A model generated the notes under the pieces. That model made no database searches. It had not been told where the DNA came from and worked only from the letters and a program-made list of their open reading frames with translations. A stretch of DNA of 61,667 nt, from contig JAUIKY010000018.1 of assembly GCA_030430535.1 (NCBI GenBank), forward strand, positions 1 to 61,667. Reading direction: 5' to 3'. The DNA comes from Bacteroidia bacterium (GTDB taxonomy: Bacteria; Bacteroidota; Bacteroidia; Flavobacteriales; Flavobacteriaceae). Shown piece after piece: positions 1 through 9,276 of this stretch; within the stretch, counting starts at the first letter, position 1; every line of letters starts with the position of its first letter. Position numbers and translations under genes: made by a program.

Positions 1-115
1 AGGAAATATCAAAAAAAAGAAATTTTTCATAATAGAGTTTGTTTGATGAATACAAAAGTTAAACATAAACTAGGATGCTGGTTTTTAAAACTCATAATGA
101 GTAAACTTCTTTTTT

Positions 116-188
116 CAGTTAGGTAAGTATTCCATTTTATGCGGTTTTCTGATACTTGCCGCCACATTTTTAGGCGACACCCGAACTG
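116..188. other. foldable 73-nt element, three-way-junction-like
   Basis: The ends can pair (CAGTTAGG at 116-123 with CCGAACTG at 181-188, one mismatch). Two inner hairpins follow: AAGTAT at 125-130 with ATACTT at 152-157, and GCCGCC at 158-163 with GGCGAC at 173-178. The last stem pairs fully only if read on the minus strand, where a G-U replaces a C-A mismatch. On that strand the element lies just 3' of the HopJ-family gene, so it could be a 3' UTR structure or a small RNA. I do not recognise the family. It has no T-run typical of a terminator. The rest of positions 1-193 shows nothing else that I can name. Confidence 0.4.
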
Positions 189-193
189 AACAT

Positions 194-538
194 TTACTTT
201 GCTTTTAATGGTTCTCCTTCAAAAGATAATCCTTCAAAACCTGTTTTCATAAAATTACGAATATTTTGGTGGCCGTTTCCGTTGGGATCCTTCAACACAT
301 CTTCAAAATAAAATTGACCGAAACAAGCCAAGGTTTCTTCTTTCGATAAGTTCTGTAATTTAGCAAAAGCCAATAACTTACATGATCCTGAATTTTCGCC
401 TGCTTTATTTTCCAAATCTCCGTTTTTAAAGGCTGTGGCCGTAAATTCATAATGGGCTTCTATCACGTCCATAGTTTCAGAAAACGCGATGGCTTTTGGT
501 GTGTTTTTAAGTTTGTTTTTAAAAGTTTCAATAGTCAT
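194..538 (-). CDS. HopJ type III effector family protein
   Basis: This 114-residue cytosolic protein matches the HopJ family, named after a Pseudomonas effector but widespread as a small conserved protein in Flavobacteria and other free-living bacteria. Visible hallmarks are the N-terminal pattern FKNKLKNTPKAIAFSETMDVI, the central LLAFAKLQNLS segment and the GNGHQNIRNFMKTG motif near the C-terminus. There is no signal peptide or membrane segment. It sits 9 nt downstream of rsmI on the same strand and is probably cotranscribed with it. The function in non-pathogens is unknown. A role as a secreted effector is unlikely here because no type III secretion gene is in view. Confidence 0.8.
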   Translation of the reverse strand: MTIETFKNKLKNTPKAIAFSETMDVIEAHYEFTATAFKNGDLENKAGENSGSCKLLAFAKLQNLSKEETLACFGQFYFEDVLKDPNGNGHQNIRNFMKTGFEGLSFEGEPLKAK

Positions 539-547
539 TTTTCAATT

Positions 548-1222
548 TTATTTATTCGTTCCGGCCACCACAATAACGATTTCGCCTTTTGGTGGTTTTT
601 CGGTATAATATTCTAACACTTCGCGGGCCGTTCCTCGAATGGTTTCTTCGTATAATTTGGTCAATTCGCGAGACACAGACAACTGTCTGTCATCACCAAA
701 ATATTCGCAAAAATGCCCTAAGGTTTTTACCAATTTATGTGGGCTCTCATAAAAAATCATGGTTCGAGGCTCTTGTGCCAAAAGCAACAATCGGGTTTGG
801 CGTCCTTTTTTTACGGGCAAAAAACCTTCGAACACAAATTTATCGTTGGGCAGGCCAGAGTTGACCAAAGCTGGTACAAATGCTGTAGCGCCCGGCAAAC
901 ATTCCACTTCAATATTGTTTTCAATACAGGCACGCGCAAGCAAAAAACCAGGGTCGGAAATAGCCGGGGTTCCCGCATCACTAATTAACGCAATTGTTGT
1001 TCCGCCTTTTAACTTTTGTACAATCACATCAACCGTTTTGTGCTCGTTGTGCATGTGATGCGACTGCATGGGTGTTGAAATTTCGAAGTGTTTTAATAGT
1101 TTTCCTGAGGTTCGGGTGTCTTCGGCCAGTATTAAATCGGCGGTTTTTAAGATGTCTATAGCCCGAAAGGTGATGTCTTTTAAATTGCCTATGGGTGTAG
1201 GTACAATGTAGAGTTTACTCAT
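548..1222 (-). CDS. rsmI: 16S rRNA (cytidine(1402)-2'-O)-methyltransferase RsmI
   Basis: RsmI uses S-adenosylmethionine to 2'-O-methylate C1402 in the decoding centre of 16S rRNA. The 224-residue protein starts with the family signature LYIVPTPIGNLKDITFRA, followed by AEDTRTSGKLLKHF and the glycine-rich ISDAGTPAISDPGFLL, all typical of the tetrapyrrole-methylase fold. It is shorter than the E. coli protein (286 residues) because the C-terminal extension is absent, as is usual in Bacteroidetes. It lies between a conserved hypothetical gene (3 nt upstream) and the HopJ gene, and the three probably form one minus-strand operon. Frames open on the opposite strand here are coding shadows. Confidence 0.95.
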   Translation of the reverse strand: MSKLYIVPTPIGNLKDITFRAIDILKTADLILAEDTRTSGKLLKHFEISTPMQSHHMHNEHKTVDVIVQKLKGGTTIALISDAGTPAISDPGFLLARACIENNIEVECLPGATAFVPALVNSGLPNDKFVFEGFLPVKKGRQTRLLLLAQEPRTMIFYESPHKLVKTLGHFCEYFGDDRQLSVSRELTKLYEETIRGTAREVLEYYTEKPPKGEIVIVVAGTNK

Positions 1223-1225
1223 GGG

Positions 1226-1969
1226 TTAGTTAAACTTGGCTTCAATAATTTGCATAAAACGCTCTTCAAACTCTTCTTTATCTTCCCAATTGTTGTAATC
1301 GGGCTTCACCATGGTTTCAATAAAGTTTTTGGCATTAGCAAAGGTTTGAAAGGTATTTAATTGCGAAATGACGCGAATATAATCCTCATTTTGGCCATCA
1401 AAAAGATGTTTTATGAAGGCTATTTTATCGTTTAGGCCAATGTTTAAACCACCTATTTTCAATTTATCGTTCAATGATTTTTTTTCATTTGGCACCCCGT
1501 TTTGGCTGTTCGTTACAGGCTCGAATACTGGAGTTTCATCAAAACCAGCAGTAATATCGTCCAAACTATATTGTGGCTTTGGGGGGTCGGGCTTAGTATC
1601 TTCAACAACAGGTTCTGGGCTTTCATCATCGTCTGGCATAAAAGCCACCATATCTTTTATTTTATTCATAACGGGCTCCATAATAGCCTCGTCTTCATTT
1701 TCATCTAAGTTAACATAGATTTTATCTTCAACCTCAATATTGTCACTTATTTTGTTGTTGAACGCTTTATCCAACATACCAAAAAACGAACTGTCGCTAC
1801 CTATGGTGGGCAGATCTTGTCCAAAATGGTCGTGGGCAAATTTTAAAACCGATAATTTTTCATAAAGCAAAGCCACCTCGGCATGCATTTTAAGCACATC
1901 TTCCTTTCCTTTTAACTTAAGAACTCGGTGTGCAATGGCTATAAGTTCAGCCTCTATCTTCTTCTTCAT
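1226..1969 (-). CDS. conserved hypothetical protein of Flavobacteria
   Basis: This is a 247-residue soluble protein that I cannot assign to a functional family. Residues 1-95 are helical (RVLKLKGKEDVLKMHAEVALLYEKL). A low-complexity acidic and proline-rich linker follows around residues 95-150 (DDDESPEPV, KPDPPKP). The conserved C-terminal half contains LNIGLNDKIAFIKHLFDG and ends in a helical region rich in Phe and Glu. It has no signal peptide or membrane segment. It is placed directly upstream of rsmI and divergent from tdk, an arrangement I recall from other flavobacterial genomes. The layout (helical head, flexible linker, conserved tail) suggests a protein-protein interaction factor, which is inference only. 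Confidence 0.75.
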   Translation of the reverse strand: MKKKIEAELIAIAHRVLKLKGKEDVLKMHAEVALLYEKLSVLKFAHDHFGQDLPTIGSDSSFFGMLDKAFNNKISDNIEVEDKIYVNLDENEDEAIMEPVMNKIKDMVAFMPDDDESPEPVVEDTKPDPPKPQYSLDDITAGFDETPVFEPVTNSQNGVPNEKKSLNDKLKIGGLNIGLNDKIAFIKHLFDGQNEDYIRVISQLNTFQTFANAKNFIETMVKPDYNNWEDKEEFEERFMQIIEAKFN

Positions 1970-2077
1970 GGTTTAAAACTTTAAAAAATTATGCTCGGTA
2001 GACTTTTGTTTTTTCCTAAATTTACGCCACCTTTATGCAAACGAATAGTCGCTTTGTTTTAGTGCTAAAATTACGAA

Positions 2078-2725
2078 ATGTTTCTTGAAAATACGGTAAA
2101 TCATAAAGAACAATTTGGTTGGATTGAAGTCATCTGTGGTTCAATGTTTTCGGGAAAAACCGAAGAACTCATCAGAAGATTGAAGCGTGCCCAATTTGCC
2201 CGTCAGAAAGTTGAAATCTTTAAACCAGCTTTAGATGTGCGCTACGATGAAGACATGGTAGTATCGCACGATGCCAATGAAATACGCTCTACACCCGTTC
2301 CTGCTGCTGCCAATATTCCTATTTTGGCCGATGGCTGCGATGTAGTAGGCATTGACGAAGCCCAGTTTTTTGACGAAGAAATTGTAAGGATTTGTAACGA
2401 TTTGGCCAATAAAGGCGTTCGGGTTATTGTAGCCGGACTGGATATGGATTTTAAAGGCAACCCTTTTGGCCCCATGCCCAATTTGATGGCCACGGCCGAA
2501 TATGTTACTAAAGTACACGCTGTTTGTACCCGTACTGGAAATTTAGCGCAATACAGCTACCGAAAATCGAAAAGCGATAATTTAGTGCTTTTGGGCGAAG
2601 TAGAAGAATACGAACCGCTTAGCCGAGCCGCCTACTACAAAGCCATGCTGCGCGATAAAGTGCGAAACATGAAGGTTAACGATGCCGAAGAAATAATAAA
2701 CAAACCCAAAGACCCCAATGCCTAA
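2078..2725 (+). CDS. tdk: thymidine kinase
   Basis: Tdk phosphorylates thymidine (and deoxyuridine) with ATP in the pyrimidine salvage pathway. The 215-residue protein has the P-loop [18 protein letters not shown] near residue 22, the Walker-B-like [15 protein letters not shown] segment, [12 protein letters not shown], and the substrate-binding lasso region with [15 protein letters not shown]. It belongs to the type II (TK1-like) family. Its stop overlaps the start of alr by 8 nt, so the two are translationally coupled. The divergent gene at 1969 shares the intergenic region. Confidence 0.95.
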   Translation: MFLENTVNHKEQFGWIEVICGSMFSGKTEELIRRLKRAQFARQKVEIFKPALDVRYDEDMVVSHDANEIRSTPVPAAANIPILADGCDVVGIDEAQFFDEEIVRICNDLANKGVRVIVAGLDMDFKGNPFGPMPNLMATAEYVTKVHAVCTRTGNLAQYSYRKSKSDNLVLLGEVEEYEPLSRAAYYKAMLRDKVRNMKVNDAEEIINKPKDPNA

Positions 2726-3824
2726 AGCACAGCAAACAGTGCTAGAAATTAACCTAAAGGCACTTTCGGAAAACTTAAAGCATTTACAATCTAAACTACA
2801 GCCCAACACCAAATTTATGGCCGTAGTCAAGGCTTTTGCATACGGCAACGACCCCTGCGAAATAGCCCATTTTTTAGAAAAACGCGATGTAGATTACTTT
2901 GCAGTGGCGTACACCAACGAAGGCGTGGCGTTGAGGGAGTCTGGAATTACCAAACCTATTTTGGTGCTCCATCCGCAAACGGTAAATTTCAAGGAACTGA
3001 TTGAACACTGTTTGGAACCCGCCCTTTACAATACCAAAATTTTAGATGAATTTTTAGAGGTCGCTTCCGCGGAAAAACTCAACCACTATCCCATTCACAT
3101 CAAATTCAACACTGGGTTGAACCGATTGGGCTTCAATGAAAACGATGTAACCACAATTATTTCAAAAGTAAAAAATACCGAAGCTGTAAAGGTTACTTCT
3201 ATATTTTCACATTTGGCCGCCAGTGAAGATTTAAACGAGAAGGCATTCACACATAACCAAATTGAACGTTTTAGCAACATAGCAAGCCATTTTACTGAAG
3301 CCATTGGTTACAAACCGATGTTGCACATGTGCAACACCTCGGGCATTTTAAACTATCCGGAAGCCCATTTCGATATGGTGAGAAGTGGTATCGGACTCTA
3401 CGGTTTCGGAAACTCCGAAAAGGAAAACCAATTTTTAAAACCCATTGGTACTTTAAAGACGGTTATTTCGCAAATCCATCACGTTGAACCAGGCGAAAGC
3501 GTAGGCTACAACCGCGGTTTTATTAGCACAAAGCCTACCAAAACCGCCACTTTACCCATTGGCCACGCCGACGGTATTGGCAGGCAGTACGGTAAAGGCA
3601 AAGGCTACGTAACCATCAACAACCAAAAGGCATATATTGTAGGCAATGTTTGTATGGATATGATTATGGTTGATGTATCTAACATTGATTGCGAAGAGGG
3701 CGACGAGGTTATTGTATTTAACGCAGAAACCACTGCCGAAAACTTGGCCGATACCGCAAATACTATTTCCTATGAGCTTATAACCTCGATTTCACAAAGG
3801 GTTAAGCGCGTTTTCATTTCATAA
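2718..3824 (+). CDS. alr: alanine racemase
   Basis: Alr is the PLP-dependent enzyme that converts L-alanine to D-alanine for peptidoglycan. The 368-residue protein carries the PLP lysine in [10 protein letters not shown] (normally VKANAYG), the substrate-binding GLNRLGF motif, the central SGIGLYG, the catalytic tyrosine region VGYNRGF and the C-terminal [12 protein letters not shown]. Replacement of the usual Asn by Phe in the lysine motif is common in Bacteroidetes. The ATG overlaps the end of tdk by 8 nt, supporting an operon. Confidence 0.95.
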   Translation: MPKAQQTVLEINLKALSENLKHLQSKLQPNTKFMAVVKAFAYGNDPCEIAHFLEKRDVDYFAVAYTNEGVALRESGITKPILVLHPQTVNFKELIEHCLEPALYNTKILDEFLEVASAEKLNHYPIHIKFNTGLNRLGFNENDVTTIISKVKNTEAVKVTSIFSHLAASEDLNEKAFTHNQIERFSNIASHFTEAIGYKPMLHMCNTSGILNYPEAHFDMVRSGIGLYGFGNSEKENQFLKPIGTLKTVISQIHHVEPGESVGYNRGFISTKPTKTATLPIGHADGIGRQYGKGKGYVTINNQKAYIVGNVCMDMIMVDVSNIDCEEGDEVIVFNAETTAENLADTANTISYELITSISQRVKRVFIS

Positions 3825-3886
3825 AAATTATTAAATGTTAATTTTTTTTAGTTAATTTGAGTAACACTAACTAAAAATTTAAAATT

Positions 3887-4288
3887 ATGCTTAAAGAGTT
3901 TAAGGAATTTGCAATGAAGGGCAACCTTGTAGACATTGCAGTTGGTTTTGTTATGGGTGCCGCTTTTAAAGAAGTGGTTTCTTCATTTACGGGAGGCATT
4001 GTGTCTCCACTTATTGGATTGGTATTTAAGTCCGATTTCAAAGATTTAAAATTAATCATAAAAGAGGGTACGCTTAACGACGCCGGAGAAATGGTAGGAG
4101 AAGTAGCGGTATTGTGGGGAGCGTTCCTAACCAATGTAATCGACTTTATTATTGTGGCATTCGTCATGTTTATGCTTGTAAAAGGTGTTAACAAAATGAA
4201 GAAGAAAGAAGAACCAAAACCAGAAGCTCCAAAAGGCCCGACCCAAGAAGAGTTACTGATTCAAATTAGAGATTTGTTAAAAAAATAA
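3887..4288 (+). CDS. mscL: large-conductance mechanosensitive channel MscL
   Basis: MscL opens at high membrane tension and releases solutes during hypo-osmotic shock. The 133-residue protein has the amphipathic N-terminal helix (MLKEFKEFAMKGN), the first transmembrane helix LVDIAVGFVMGAAFKEVV, the periplasmic loop and the second transmembrane helix (FIIVAFVMFMLVKGV), ending in a charged cytoplasmic helix with EEPKPEAP and the bundle region LLIQIRDLLKK. Length and order match the family. It is followed by a strong intrinsic terminator at 4326-4362. Confidence 0.95.
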   Translation: MLKEFKEFAMKGNLVDIAVGFVMGAAFKEVVSSFTGGIVSPLIGLVFKSDFKDLKLIIKEGTLNDAGEMVGEVAVLWGAFLTNVIDFIIVAFVMFMLVKGVNKMKKKEEPKPEAPKGPTQEELLIQIRDLLKK

Positions 4289-4325
4289 CAAACCGTTAAT
4301 AATACAACAACCTGTTATTTGTTGT

Positions 4326-4362
4326 TAAAAAGCCCTCGTTTTTTAAAAATGGGGGCTTTTTT
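4326..4362 (+). terminator. intrinsic terminator after mscL
   Basis: A stem of AAAAAGCCCTC with GGGGGCTTTTT (one G-U pair) is followed by a run of seven T. It lies 38 nt after the mscL stop codon. Confidence 0.85.
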
Positions 4363-4424
4363 TAGATTTTAAAATGGAATTAATACTTAGTTTTGTTCCA
4401 CAAAATTTTTAAAAAAATATAAAG

Positions 4425-5414
4425 ATGAAAGTAGCTGTTGTTGGTGCCACTGGTATGGTTGGCGAAGTGATGCTAAAAGTTCTTGCAGAACGTAATTTTC
4501 CCGTAACCGAATTAATTCCCGTAGCGTCTGAACGCTCTGTTGGAAAAACAATAACCTACAAAAACAATGATTATAAAGTAGTTGGATTGGAAACTGCCGT
4601 TTCTATGCGACCAGATATCGCTTTGTTTTCTGCTGGTGGGGGTACTTCGTTAGAGTGGGCTCCAAAATTTGCTGAAGCTGGCACAACTGTGGTTGACAAT
4701 TCTTCGGCTTGGAGAATGGACCCTACAAAGAAATTAGTGGTTCCAGAAATCAACGCTAGCGAATTGACCAAAGATGATAAAATTATTGCCAACCCAAACT
4801 GTTCTACCATCCAGTTGGTTATGGCATTAAATCCGTTACACAAAAAATATAAAATGAAGCGTGTGGTGGTTTCTACTTACCAATCGGTTTCTGGTACTGG
4901 CGTAAAGGCCGTTCGCCAATTGGAAAATGAAATAGCTGGTATTGAAGGCGAAATGGCCTACCCATACCCTATTGGACGCAATGCTTTGCCGCACTGCGAT
5001 GTATTTGAAGAAAACGGATATACTAAAGAAGAAATGAAATTGGCTCGCGAGCCACAAAAAATCATGAACGACCGCTCGTTCTCTGTTTCTGCTACAGCAG
5101 TTAGAATCCCAACTTCTGGTGGGCACTCAGAATCGGTAAATGTAGAGTTCGAAAACGATTTTGATTTGGCCGATGTTCGTAAATTGTTAAGCGAAACGCC
5201 CGGTGTTGTGGTGCAAGACGATACGGCTAACAACTCATACCCCATGCCTATTTACGCCCACGATAAAGATGAGGTTTTTGTTGGAAGAATACGTCGCGAC
5301 GAGTCACAGCCAAATACATTAAACATGTGGATAGTTGCCGATAACCTTCGTAAAGGTGCTGCAACCAACACCATTCAAATTGCCGAATACTTAATTGAAA
5401 ATAAATTGGTGTAA
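4425..5414 (+). CDS. asd: aspartate-semialdehyde dehydrogenase
   Basis: Asd reduces beta-aspartyl phosphate to aspartate semialdehyde with NADPH, a branch point to lysine/diaminopimelate, threonine and methionine. The 329-residue protein starts with the Rossmann motif VAVVGATGMVGEVML. It has the active-site cysteine in ANPNCSTIQLVMAL, the STYQSVSGTGVKAVRQL segment and the conserved histidine in SGGHSESV. Length matches the usual size. The gene is monocistronic, bounded by terminators on both sides. Confidence 0.96.
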   Translation: MKVAVVGATGMVGEVMLKVLAERNFPVTELIPVASERSVGKTITYKNNDYKVVGLETAVSMRPDIALFSAGGGTSLEWAPKFAEAGTTVVDNSSAWRMDPTKKLVVPEINASELTKDDKIIANPNCSTIQLVMALNPLHKKYKMKRVVVSTYQSVSGTGVKAVRQLENEIAGIEGEMAYPYPIGRNALPHCDVFEENGYTKEEMKLAREPQKIMNDRSFSVSATAVRIPTSGGHSESVNVEFENDFDLADVRKLLSETPGVVVQDDTANNSYPMPIYAHDKDEVFVGRIRRDESQPNTLNMWIVADNLRKGAATNTIQIAEYLIENKLV

Positions 5415-5445
5415 CTTTTATCTAAAATCTTAGATATATAATTCT

Positions 5446-5477
5446 AAACTCCTGCATATTTTTGCAGGAGTTTTTTT
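5446..5477 (+). terminator. intrinsic terminator after asd
   Basis: A perfect 11-bp stem (AAACTCCTGCA with TGCAGGAGTTT), a 6-nt loop and a run of seven T. Confidence 0.9.
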
Positions 5478-5527
5478 ATTTATTTTTGAAAAGGTTTTAC
5501 AACCAATCATCCTAAAATCCATTTTTT

Positions 5528-7567
5528 GTGAAATACCCTCAAACCAAATCTGAAAATATTGTCGATACGTACTTTAATACCCAAGTAAAAGACCCTTTTC
5601 GTTGGCTTGAAGACGACAGAAGCGAAGAAACCAAAGCCTGGGTAAAAGCTCAAAACCAAGTTACCGAAAACTATTTGGGAAACATTCCGTTTAGAAATAA
5701 AATAAAAGAGCGCCTTTCCGAATTATGGGACTACGAAAAACGAAGCGCCCCTTTTAAAGAAGGCGATTGCCTCTATTTTTCAAAAAATAATGGGCTACAA
5801 AACCAAAATGTGGTTTACAGGCAAAAGGGAAATGAAAACGCCGAAGTATTTTTAGACCCCAACACCTTTTCGGAAGATGGCACTGTAGCTTTAGATACTT
5901 TAAGTTTTTCTGAAAACGGAAATATTTTGGCTTATTCCGTTTCTGAGGGTGGCAGCGATTGGCGCAAAGTATTCATCATGGATACCGAAACCAAGGAAAT
6001 TACTGAAGCGCCGCTTGAAAACATTAAGTTCTCGCAAATTTCATGGTACAAAAACGAAGGCTTTTACTATTCCAGCTACGACAAACCTAAAGGCAGTGAA
6101 CTATCGGCTAAAACCGATCAACATAAAATATATTACCATAAATTGGGAACTTCGCAAAAAGAAGACGTTCTAATTTATGGCGGAACGCCAAAAGAAAAAC
6201 ACCGTTATATTTATGCCAAAGTTACTGAAGACAATCAGTTTTTGGTTTTGACTCCACGCGTTTCCACCTCTGGAAATAAATTATTGATAAAAGATTTATC
6301 TAAGCCAAACAGTCCATTCATAACCGTTCTCAATCATACCGAAAGCGACACCTACGTTATTGATAATAATGGTGACCAATTAATTTTGCTGACAAACTTA
6401 AACGCTCCAAACAATAAAGTCGTTTCGGTTGATGTATCAAATCCTACTCCAGAAAATTGGAAAGATATCATTCCTGAAACCCAGCAAGTTTTGGGTATTT
6501 CAAAAGGTGGCGGCTATTTGTTTGCCCAATACATGCGCGATGCCGTTTCGGAAGTAAAACAGTACAAATACGATGGCACGTATCTTCGTGATATCGAACT
6601 GCCAGGCCTCGGTACAGCTAGCGGTTTCAGCTCCAAAAAAGAAGAGACCGATATTTACTTTTATTTTACCAATTACTATACCCCCATAAGTATCTACAAA
6701 TTGGATGCCGAAATGGGCAACAAAGTATTGTATTGGGAACCTTCTGTGCATTTCAACAGTCAAGATTTTGAAAGCCGTCAAGTATTTTACAAATCCAAAG
6801 ACGGCACTAAGATCCCGATGATTATTACCCACAAAAAAGGGCTGGAATACGACGGAAAAAATCCAACCATTTTATACGGTTATGGCGGGTTTAACATCAG
6901 TCTTACTCCTAGCTTTAGTATTACCAACATCGTTTGGGTGGAGCAGGGCGGTATTTTGGCCGTGCCCAATTTACGCGGTGGTGGAGAATACGGAAAAAAG
7001 TGGCACGATGCGGGCACTAAAATGCGAAAACAGAACGTGTTTGACGATTTTATCGCTGCTGCGGAATACCTTATCGAAAACCAATACACATCCTCAGAAT
7101 ATTTAGCAATACGTGGTGGTTCCAACGGCGGATTGCTGGTCGGCGCCGTAATGACCAAACGTCCTCAATTGGCAAAAGTAGCTTTACCTGCGGTTGGTGT
7201 TTTGGATATGCTGCGATACCATACCTTTACCGCCGGAGCAGGTTGGGCATACGATTATGGCACGGCCGAAGACAGTAAAGCCATGTTTGAATACTTAAAA
7301 AGCTATTCGCCATTGCACAACGTTAAAAACGACGTTGAATACCCGGCAACCTTGATTACCACCGCCGACCACGACGACCGTGTGGTACCGGCACACAGTT
7401 TTAAATTCGCTGCCGAACTGCAAAGCAAACAAGCAGGAAACAACCCTACGCTAATTCGTATAGAGACAAATTCGGGACATGGCGCTGGAACTCCTGTAAG
7501 TAAAATTATTGAACAATACGCCGATATATTTGCTTTTACATGGTTTAATATGTACTTAACCGTTTAA
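5528..7567 (+). CDS. prolyl oligopeptidase (S9A serine peptidase)
   Basis: This 679-residue serine peptidase cleaves peptides after proline. The N-terminal part ([23 protein letters not shown]) and the beta-propeller precede the C-terminal alpha/beta-hydrolase domain. The nucleophile is Ser532 in RGGSNGGLL, the acid lies in [13 protein letters not shown] and the histidine in NSGHGAGTP. The start is GTG at 5528. An in-frame TAA at 5513 rules out an upstream extension, so unlike many flavobacterial S9A enzymes it has no signal peptide and should be cytoplasmic. It stands alone between the asd terminator and the promoter of the next gene. Confidence 0.92.
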   Translation: MKYPQTKSENIVDTYFNTQVKDPFRWLEDDRSEETKAWVKAQNQVTENYLGNIPFRNKIKERLSELWDYEKRSAPFKEGDCLYFSKNNGLQNQNVVYRQKGNENAEVFLDPNTFSEDGTVALDTLSFSENGNILAYSVSEGGSDWRKVFIMDTETKEITEAPLENIKFSQISWYKNEGFYYSSYDKPKGSELSAKTDQHKIYYHKLGTSQKEDVLIYGGTPKEKHRYIYAKVTEDNQFLVLTPRVSTSGNKLLIKDLSKPNSPFITVLNHTESDTYVIDNNGDQLILLTNLNAPNNKVVSVDVSNPTPENWKDIIPETQQVLGISKGGGYLFAQYMRDAVSEVKQYKYDGTYLRDIELPGLGTASGFSSKKEETDIYFYFTNYYTPISIYKLDAEMGNKVLYWEPSVHFNSQDFESRQVFYKSKDGTKIPMIITHKKGLEYDGKNPTILYGYGGFNISLTPSFSITNIVWVEQGGILAVPNLRGGGEYGKKWHDAGTKMRKQNVFDDFIAAAEYLIENQYTSSEYLAIRGGSNGGLLVGAVMTKRPQLAKVALPAVGVLDMLRYHTFTAGAGWAYDYGTAEDSKAMFEYLKSYSPLHNVKNDVEYPATLITTADHDDRVVPAHSFKFAAELQSKQAGNNPTLIRIETNSGHGAGTPVSKIIEQYADIFAFTWFNMYLTV

Positions 7568-7579
7568 ACTTCAATATTT

Positions 7580-7611
7580 TTTGTTTAAGTAAACACATTG
7601 CTATAATTTTG
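7580..7611 (+). promoter_or_regulatory. promoter of the 7620 gene and probably the RND operon
   Basis: A -33 TTTG at 7580-7583, a 20-nt spacer and a perfect -7 TAATTTTG at 7604-7611 fit the Bacteroidetes consensus. The initiation site should fall within about 7 nt, so the ATG at 7620 would be leaderless or nearly so. Confidence 0.75.
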
Positions 7612-7619
7612 CGCGCTGT

Positions 7620-8018
7620 ATGGGCAAAATCTTAATTAAATACCTCTATTTATTAAACCTCCTTTTAATAGTAGGTGCCTCTGGTCTATACGCAAATTCA
7701 GTAAATGATATATCATCCTTTGGTGGTGCCTATCATGCCGAAAACAGCCATGATGCAAATCCCCTTTATTTTCATGCCAACCATCACGGCAGTAGCCATG
7801 GCATAGATTTAACATTTACCGAAGTAGAGGATACTGAAAACGAAGAATCTTCCACAAAAAACAAAGTTTTTATTGATAGGTTAGCACCTGCCCACTACAA
7901 TGCAGCGCTTTTTAATAATCTATCTTTCCAACTACAAAAAGATTTACAGCACCACGACATATATTACGATAAGTCGGCCACAAAGCTCCATGTCAGGATT
8001 CAGGTGTTTCGAATTTGA
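7620..8018 (+). CDS. His-rich exported small protein
   Basis: This 132-residue protein of unknown function precedes the RND efflux operon by 151 nt. Residues 1-25 form a signal peptide (KILIKYLYLLNLLLIVGASG, cleavage after LYA). The mature part is rich in histidine (AHNHH-like stretches such as FHANHHGSSHG and LQHHD), acidic residues and asparagine. The composition suggests metal binding, and its position suggests an accessory role for the pump, both by inference only. No domain is recognised. The start is fixed by the promoter that ends 8 nt upstream. Confidence 0.65.
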   Translation: MGKILIKYLYLLNLLLIVGASGLYANSVNDISSFGGAYHAENSHDANPLYFHANHHGSSHGIDLTFTEVEDTENEESSTKNKVFIDRLAPAHYNAALFNNLSFQLQKDLQHHDIYYDKSATKLHVRIQVFRI

Positions 8019-8169
8019 AAACCACTTCCCTTTAAGCCTTTTACGGCTTTTGAAAAACCACAATAGTTTTTCATACTTATTTTAATCCATTGATTTAGCC
8101 CGACGTACGTTTTGGGGCGGCGTCCTGCTATACATTCACTTCCCAAGAATTTTTTATAAAAAACAACAG

Positions 8170-9252
8170 ATGAAAAAATCATTCATTTTCATGAGCGTCA
8201 TTGTGTTTATACTTTTCACAAGCTGTCATTCCGAAAAAGCAGAAAAAAAAGAACATATCGAATTTTTAGTGACTAACCCCATAAAAAAGGACACAGCCAT
8301 TACCAAAGATTATGTGAGCCAAATCCACTCGTTCAGGCACATTGAAATCAGGGCCTTGGAAAAAGGATATTTAAACCACATTTCGGTCGATGAAGGCCAG
8401 CAGGTAAAAAAGGGACAGTCCATGTTCCAAATTATGCCCAATGTTTATGAAGCGGAACTGGAGCGTGCCAAAGCTGAAGCCATGGCTGCCGAAATAGAAT
8501 ACAAAAACACACAACTATTGGCCGATGGCAACGTAGTGTCTGAAAACGAACTTGCTCTGGCTAAAGCCAATTATGCAAAGGCAAAAGCCGAAGTAACACT
8601 GGCCGAAACCCATTTGGGTTTTACCAAAATAAAAGCACCTTTTGATGGCATTATGGATCACCTCCATGTACGTGAAGGCAGCCTTTTGGACGAGGGCGAA
8701 CTGCTTACGACGCTATCCGACAACAGTAAAATGTGGGTGTATTTTAACGTGCCGGAAGCCGAATATTTAGATTACATAACCAGTGCAGAGAAAGGTAACA
8801 AAAAAGAAGTGGAACTACTCATGGCCAACAACAAGTTGTTTAAGCAGAAAGGTATTGTTGAAACCATTGAAGGCGAATTCAACCACGAAACGGGCAACAT
8901 TGCTTTTAGGGCCACTTTTCCAAACCCCGATGGCATTTTAAGACATGGCGAAACCGGAAGTGTACTGATGAAAGTGCCTTATAAAAACGCCACCATCATC
9001 CCGCAAAAAGCCACTTTCGAAATTTTGGACAAAACCTATGTTTATGTGATCAGTAACGAAGGTAAAGTTACCCAGCGTGAAATTACCGTGGGCGCCGAAC
9101 TGCCACACCTATTTATTGTAAACGACGGACTTACCGAAAACGATACCATTTTATTGGAAGGCATTAGGGTGGTTCGTAACAACGAAACCATACACACCAA
9201 GTTTTTAGAGCCCAACAAAGTACTGTCTGAGTTAGACCTTTACGCTGAATAA
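8170..9252 (+). CDS. RND efflux periplasmic adaptor lipoprotein (AcrA/MexE type)
   Basis: The membrane fusion protein joins the inner-membrane pump to the outer-membrane channel. The 360-residue protein has a lipoprotein signal with Cys19 in LFTSC. The biotinyl-lipoyl halves are EIRALEKGYLNHISVDEGQQVKKGQ and GFTKIKAPFDGIMDHLHVREGSLL, separated by an alpha-hairpin (residues about 95-140: AKAEAMAAEIEYKN, ALAKANYAKAKAEV). The beta-barrel and membrane-proximal domains follow. It is the first of three tightly spaced efflux genes. The substrate cannot be told from sequence. Confidence 0.92.
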   Translation: MKKSFIFMSVIVFILFTSCHSEKAEKKEHIEFLVTNPIKKDTAITKDYVSQIHSFRHIEIRALEKGYLNHISVDEGQQVKKGQSMFQIMPNVYEAELERAKAEAMAAEIEYKNTQLLADGNVVSENELALAKANYAKAKAEVTLAETHLGFTKIKAPFDGIMDHLHVREGSLLDEGELLTTLSDNSKMWVYFNVPEAEYLDYITSAEKGNKKEVELLMANNKLFKQKGIVETIEGEFNHETGNIAFRATFPNPDGILRHGETGSVLMKVPYKNATIIPQKATFEILDKTYVYVISNEGKVTQREITVGAELPHLFIVNDGLTENDTILLEGIRVVRNNETIHTKFLEPNKVLSELDLYAE

Positions 9253-9276
9253 TCAAGAATTTAATCTACAAAAGAC

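Noticed and set aside
116-188. Integron attC site
   Set aside because: GTTAGGT at one end fits GTTRRRY, but the ends are in reverse order for attC and the other end (CCCGAAC) does not match RYYYAAC. No integrase is near.
589-1058. Long open frames on the plus strand inside rsmI
   Set aside because: They lie opposite a strongly conserved gene, share its boundaries and have no recognisable protein features.
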